64,000 bases of DNA, from NCBI GenBank assembly GCA_014706385.1, contig JACGZH010000008.1, positions 806,001 to 870,000 of the forward strand. Direction: 5' to 3'. This stretch comes from Phaffia rhodozyma. Its lineage: Eukaryota; Basidiomycota; Tremellomycetes; Cystofilobasidiales; Mrakiaceae. Numbering within the stretch: the stretch's first letter is position 1; the number at the start of each line of letters is the position of its first letter. Shown here piece after piece: positions 58,847 to 64,000 of this stretch. The notes beneath the pieces were generated by a model. That model was not told the origin of the DNA, made no database searches, and was given only the letters and a program-made list of their open reading frames with translations. Made by a program: the position numbers and the translations under genes.

Positions 58847-61800
58847 TCAAGGCAATGATGATGTATATTGCTTCATGAGTCTTTCTAGTCTGTTAAACAC
58901 GACGCGTGTGACATAAGATGGAAGAACTATCAGTCGATAACACCAAAACCTTGATAAGAATGAAAGAGAAAAAACCTGTTTTTCTCGTATGTGACATGAT
59001 CTAGTTCTCGTCTCAATGAACTAAGCCAAGGAATGCAAGAAAGAGGAAACATGCAGGCATTCGATATTAACTTTTCTAGTCAAAAAGACCAACGTAAGAA
59101 GTAAAATGGCTTACGCGTTTTCTAACCGAAGCGCGTTTCGATCGGCTTTAGCAATTTGAAGATCTCGTTTCATCGCCACGTTGGATTCTGCGCCTGGCAA
59201 ATTCATGTCAGAATACTAGATAGTGCACAGTTCGGAGGAAATCCAGGTATCAGATTTAATAAGACAATATAGGCGGTTCAAGATGCGATTATGTATAATT
59301 GGACGCACCATTTGTTCGAGCTCCTCGTTAAAAGCCTGCATAAATACGTCCCACAAGGTGCAAATTAGACAAACATAACCAGCCATCGAAAAGAACAAAA
59401 AACCTCGGTCTTTAACTTACGTCATACAATGTTGCGTTCTCACTCTTGATATCAACAAGCTCAAGGCCCTGCCTTTCGATTAAACTGATAGCTTCCTGAT
59501 GTGTGACTCGTAGCTCCTCCAGCTCTCGCAAAAGCTTGAGAGTGTTCGACGAGACCGGCGTCTCAGTGTTCTAGTGAGGCATCAATGTTAAGAGTTAGTA
59601 AGTGTTTGTTGATACTAAAACAATGTCAAAGACATCAGAATAACGAGTCACGAACTTTGATAGAACCAACACGCGATGAACTCGGTGTTGATTGATTTAT
59701 AGCTCTTGAAGACCCGCCATCACCGGTCTCCAAAGGTCTCAATGCTGATCTCGGACTGTCTTCTCCAAAATGTCTCGGTTTCTTGTCTAAAGAAGGGGAT
59801 AGACTTTCCATTGATTTTGCGCGATCTCGCTTGAGGACGGTTGATGGCGAAGGAGAATCTGCCTCGTCATCTTCATGCTTAACCGCTGTTGATTTGGCTG
59901 AAGGAAGCGGTCGTCTGGGTCCCATTGGACGACGGGAATCTGAAGTCGATAGCGTTCGGCCGACCGAGGGGGAAAGAACTTGTTGTTCTGATGTAGGGGA
60001 CGCCATCAGATCAATCCTGTTAGAAGCTTTGGAAGGCGAAAGAGATTGAGTAGGACCAAATCCATTCAGAGGTTCGAATCCTGATGAAGAAGGAATTTGG
60101 GGAGTCTTGTTCCGAACACATAGCGGACCAGCCGTAGCGAAAGAAGGGGTCGATGGAGGTTTAGGCCGTGATGAACTTCGTGTCGAAATGGAACCTCCTC
60201 GATCTGATGATAGAGAGTCTTTTAGACATCACAAGGAAAACTCCCGAGCCAAGTTAGCAACAGCAATGGAGGCAGAGTCAAAGGGATAAGCGTACCGAAA
60301 CTGAGACGGTTGACTTCGACAGGTTGTTTGACCTCGACCTGTTCTACTTTCTGTTCCACTGCTTCTGAAGAGATCACTTCCTCAACCATGTTCTGCCCAT
60401 TCTTCTTTGCCAACTCCAATCGTTCTGTCAGCTCGACCTCGGAACCATCCAGCAGTTCATCAGTTGGAACTGGTTTTCGAGCACTATATGGACTGGTTGA
60501 TCCTCCCCGGGATCCTATACCTGGACTCTTCGAACGAGGACTTTTTGAAGTCGGACTTCTCGGTGTCGGGGATTTCTCTCTAGGGTGATAGTCGCTGTAA
60601 GTCGTCATGGAAGACATTGTCGATCTTGTCGTTGATCTGGTCGCTGTACTATTCATAGTAGAAGATTTAGAACCGACAGATCGAGAATGTCGGTGCGAGA
60701 CTGATCCTTTGGAACCAACAGAGCCAGAACCGAACAGATTTCTGGAGATGACATCCAGGCCCAGGATTGGTCGCCGACTGACAGCGTGAGAAGACGGAGT
60801 ATTAGGAGCGGAACGAGGATCCAGTCGAGGCCGATAAATATCGTGTTGATGGATTTTTTTGATGATATTAGACATTACAGTTATCGTCGGTGTGATCTCT
60901 TCCTCCGCGTCTAGCCCAGATATCTTATTCGAAACCCTAGCAAGTCCTCCGACGAGAGGTTGAATTCTGAAGAAAAGTGACGGGGCTCGCTCATCATCCG
61001 TAAGCAGCGGGGTCGATCTTCCGGATTCGTCCACCTGAATGACTACTTTCGACTTGGCCATATCCTGCTCCCATTCATTTCTCCTCCAAACGTTATAAAA
61101 TCCTTTTGCACACTCTCCTGCACTGTTTCCTTCACTTGCACCGATGAGTCTCTCTTCCTCAGTGCTCGCAAACGCCAAACTTTTCCCGCCTCGAGCACGG
61201 ATGAGCGTCTGGGCGGCCCAAACATTCTGGATGAAATGGTATCTGTCAGAGGCTATCGAGGCTGGATCGATCGAATAGGGGAGAGGAGGATGAACGACAG
61301 TGTAGGATCGGAAGGGACGGTTGGACCAACGATCGGACTGATCGACAGGCGGATATGGTAGGTAGACAGAGAAATCTATCAGATTGAGGAAGCAGAGAGG
61401 AAAGAGTTCAATATCGTTTTTTTAGGCTGAAGGTCTGTCCTTCAGATTACCGAAAGCTGACGAGAAAGACGAACCTCCTCCACCTGAATCAGTGACGACG
61501 AGATCCAACAATCCTACCAAACCTTTCGAACTCATCTTCCCCGTTGACCCGTCTGAACTATCTCCCGACCTTCTGTTCGACGACATTGACATTGCTGACG
61601 AAGAGTTCGACGAGCCCGCTTGAGAAGGCGCGACACTGCCTCTCCAGAGTCGGGCTACGTCGTCCAACCCGGTAAGTTTTCGCCCGGACGCGCCTGCGGA
61701 TGGTCGCTTGGCAATCAAGATACGATCTGAGAACAGATAAAGTGTCGAATGAAGGGTAGCGATGTTTCCAAGAGGTGAAGCCGGAGAAGCGTGGGAATTT

Positions 61801-63808
61801 GTGATGAATTCCGGTGGGAGATCTTCGACATCTACTGAGGCTAGATAGTCTCGATTATTGTTGATCAACTCGGCCTGTATGAGATACGGACCATGAGATA
61901 AACAAACCCCGTCAATTGTAAGTAACAAACTTGGTTGCAATGAGGATTTACAACGTCAAAGGAAGAACTGATACATACCGGGAATCCATCCACGCTCTTC
62001 GACAAAGCCATCATGACCATCATCCGCTTCGTATGCGGATCTTTCTCACATGTGGCAACGGCAGTAGCGATATCGGTCGCTTCCACCAGTTTCTGCCTCT
62101 GAGGATCCGACAGAGACATGTGTTTGATCATCACTATGTTTTTTTTTTTTGCAAGCATAAACGACCAAAATGATTATTAGTCAAGATATAAATTCGACGG
62201 AACACTGTGAACACGGTTCTTGACATACGTTGCCAAATCATGGTGTAACGAGGTATGCGCTGCACGGGCTCCATCAGTAATTCCCTCAAGCCGACATTCG
62301 AGATTCCCTCCGTCTTGTATTTTGAAGCCTGACGGCGCGACATGCATTTCAAAACAAAAAAAGTAGATCAGACTTGAAAGCTTACCAAGTGAAAGCACAC
62401 GTGAAAACGTATGAGTCGAACAGACAGCGAACGTACAGAAACGAAATCGGCAAACTGTTTTCGTTTGACGATCATGTCTGCAAACATAGTCTGCGCATCT
62501 TCACATTTGTCATAATACGTCTTGTAACAGTCGAACGCGCGAAGATCCTTGAACTGATGAGACATGCGCGAGACCAAAGGGAACCACCGTCAAGAACGAC
62601 ATTAAAAAACCCGAATTGTTAGGAAGCACAGTTTGAGAAGAGGAGAATATATGACGAACATGTTTTAAGGCTACATCCCCGATACCCCATTCGTCTTCAG
62701 TGTCGACCTTATACTCCGTACTATGTTGCCCCTGCCCGATGACAGTCTCTAGATCTGCCAAGAAAGCCTCATTCACTTTGATAATAACATCAATGTTTCC
62801 GAACAGCTGATTCGCGTTATATACCGGAATGATTGCCGTCGAGGGATCTTTAGAAAACAACCGAAGCGGGTCGGCGTAAGTCTGTTTGAGCGCGCGAAGT
62901 CGGCGGACATATGTCTGTTCAGTCGACAGCAGTTCGGACAAGAGCGGAGGAAGCTTGGAAAGATTCGGAAGCGAAGGAGATGTCTAGGAAGCGTAGGGTG
63001 ATATATGAGAAGCATGATCAGGGAGTCAAAACCAATCCTTATCTACATAACACGATATGGATGTTGCTTGTATCTGGAGAGCACAACTTACCGACATGAT
63101 GTCCACGCTCCCACTCCTCTCCATTCTTCCTGGAACATTCAGATGTGACCTCTCTGTTTCTGATGAACTTCGATTATTCGTTGGCGGAGCCGACGATGAA
63201 GAAAGTGGGACGGAAGGAACAGCAGGATAGGGTATAGCATGTAGTTGATCTCCCAACGTCGACAAGAACAAGTTTGTCTCTATTGGCGACAGAGCGACCG
63301 AGGAAGAAGATGACCCGTATGAGCATGATCCCAGGACAAACAGTGCCTAACTGGAGACCAAAGAGCAGCAGTAATTGGAAAAGAAACACAAGGACGAACC
63401 ATCACTCTCTCTTCCATCCTCCAGAACGATATCACAGAAGAAAGCTCTTTTCAACAGCCTTCCCGAACCCCCACTACTTCCTCCAGAATGTCCGAGCATT
63501 GAACTCGTTTTGAGGCCTCCTGGGGTTCCTCCTTCTCCACCAGCTGACTGAGGTCTTCGCCCAGATGCCAAGGGTTTCACAGGCGATGACCCAGTCGGAT
63601 GAGTAGATACAGAGCCAGAAACACGGCCAGATCTGGAGTCCGAAGCATGTGTCTGTTCGGCAGGAAGGCCAGGAAGAGATTTATGATAGATCGGAGAGGC
63701 GGGCTGGGTAGTTGCCGCGGCAAAAGGCGAATGCTGACGGTGTTGTTGTGATTGATGAGGCTGACGAGGATGATCTACAGTGTCAGGATATGGAGATGAA
63801 GTATGCAT
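58847..63808 (-). CDS. Rho guanine-nucleotide exchange factor (DH domain, PH-like region)
   Basis: Thirteen exons (63400-63808, 63092-63279, 62660-62983, 62437-62553, 62229-62328, 61979-62133, 61475-61874, 60296-61375, 59656-60203, 59421-59570, 59305-59335, 59115-59193, 58847-58889) give about 1207 residues. After a Ser/Pro-rich N-terminus the DH domain spans about residues 205-430: LLSTEQTYVRRLRALKQTY, FKDLRAFDCYKTYYDKCED and LRELLMEPVQRIPRYTMIW, the family hallmark. A PH-like region follows (about 440-640: LHSTLYLFSDRILIAKR). Long Ser/Thr/Pro-rich stretches precede a C-terminal coiled coil (LKLLRELEELRVTHQEAISL and more). DH proteins activate Rho or Cdc42 GTPases in polarity and wall growth; which GTPase is unknown. 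The final exons near 59304-59115 use a weak GTCCAA donor and are the least sure. Confidence 0.85.
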
Positions 63809-64000
63809 CTTGATTCAAGAAGAATACCGTCTGGGTCTTTCAGAACAAGAATAGCAGAAGGTCGTTTACTGGATGTTGTGGATGTGACTGAGAAAAGGTG
63901 AACGATGGAAAAACAATGGAAATTCCGGTTAGAAAACTCTCCAAATTCATTAGGCCGAAATTCTGATGCTTTCGACTGGGATCAGTACATGTTTCGTCAC
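63809..64000. promoter_or_regulatory. Upstream sequence of the RhoGEF gene
   Basis: The last 192 bases precede the RhoGEF start and probably hold its leader and promoter. The window ends before a full promoter can be judged. An additional upstream exon cannot be excluded, because TTGAATCAAG just before the ATG could be a splice acceptor. Confidence 0.4.

Overview
The window looks like nuclear DNA of a basidiomycete fungus. Every protein is fungal or eukaryotic in type, most genes are cut by many short introns (typically 45-120 bases, GT-AG with CTNAC-like branch sites), intergenic gaps are short, and gene order mixes both strands. The dense small introns, many small exons and frequent GTNCGT 5' splice sites suit a jelly-fungus relative (Tremellomycetes, for example the Phaffia/Xanthophyllomyces group). 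That placement is inference. I found no transposon, tRNA, rRNA, CRISPR or prokaryotic feature. Exon borders were assembled by eye from reading frame, splice signals and family motifs, so single borders may be off by a base.

Layout, left to right. 1-5792 (+): the 3' part of a Chk2/Rad53-type checkpoint kinase, then a PHD-MYST histone acetyltransferase. 6112-10130 (-): the GCN20/ABCF3 translation factor, sharing a 196-base promoter with the mitochondrial ribosomal protein uS15m (+, 10327-11953). 12386-13804 (-): a dienelactone hydrolase. 13805-15250: a large upstream region with one small unplaced ORF, followed by a strongly codon-biased MFS hexose transporter (+, to 17288). 17903-20680 (+): TRM5 tRNA methyltransferase. 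20950-23470 (-): a cupin protein and an Rkm5-like lysine methyltransferase. 24037-29390 (+): a 27-exon Zn2Cys6 transcription factor.

29768-39871 is all on the minus strand: a GH5 exo-beta-1,3-glucanase without a visible signal peptide, the mitochondrial phosphate carrier, an arrestin-like gene whose 5' end I could not resolve, and a DBP8/DDX49 DEAD-box helicase. 40810-43264 (+) is an Old Yellow Enzyme-family reductase. 43733-44807 (-) is an RBM18-type RNA-binding protein, divergent from an F-box-like orphan (+, 45043-46897) and a Ser/Pro-rich tail-anchored orphan (+, 47302-48408). 48800-63808 is again all minus: AIM32, a PHS-family phosphate-type transporter, COG5 and a RhoGEF.

The genes do not form one pathway. 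Themes recur: four act in mitochondria or are likely to (uS15m, TRM5, phosphate carrier, AIM32), several serve ribosome and translation biology (GCN20, TRM5, RKM5-like, DBP8), two handle phosphate, and two serve secretion and polarity (COG5, RhoGEF). I see no clear new multi-gene system. The points most worth a second look are the splicing features (GC-AG introns, 10- and 14-base microexons, GTNCGT donors), the possible dual-start TRM5, the disrupted-looking arrestin-like gene and the orphan proteins.
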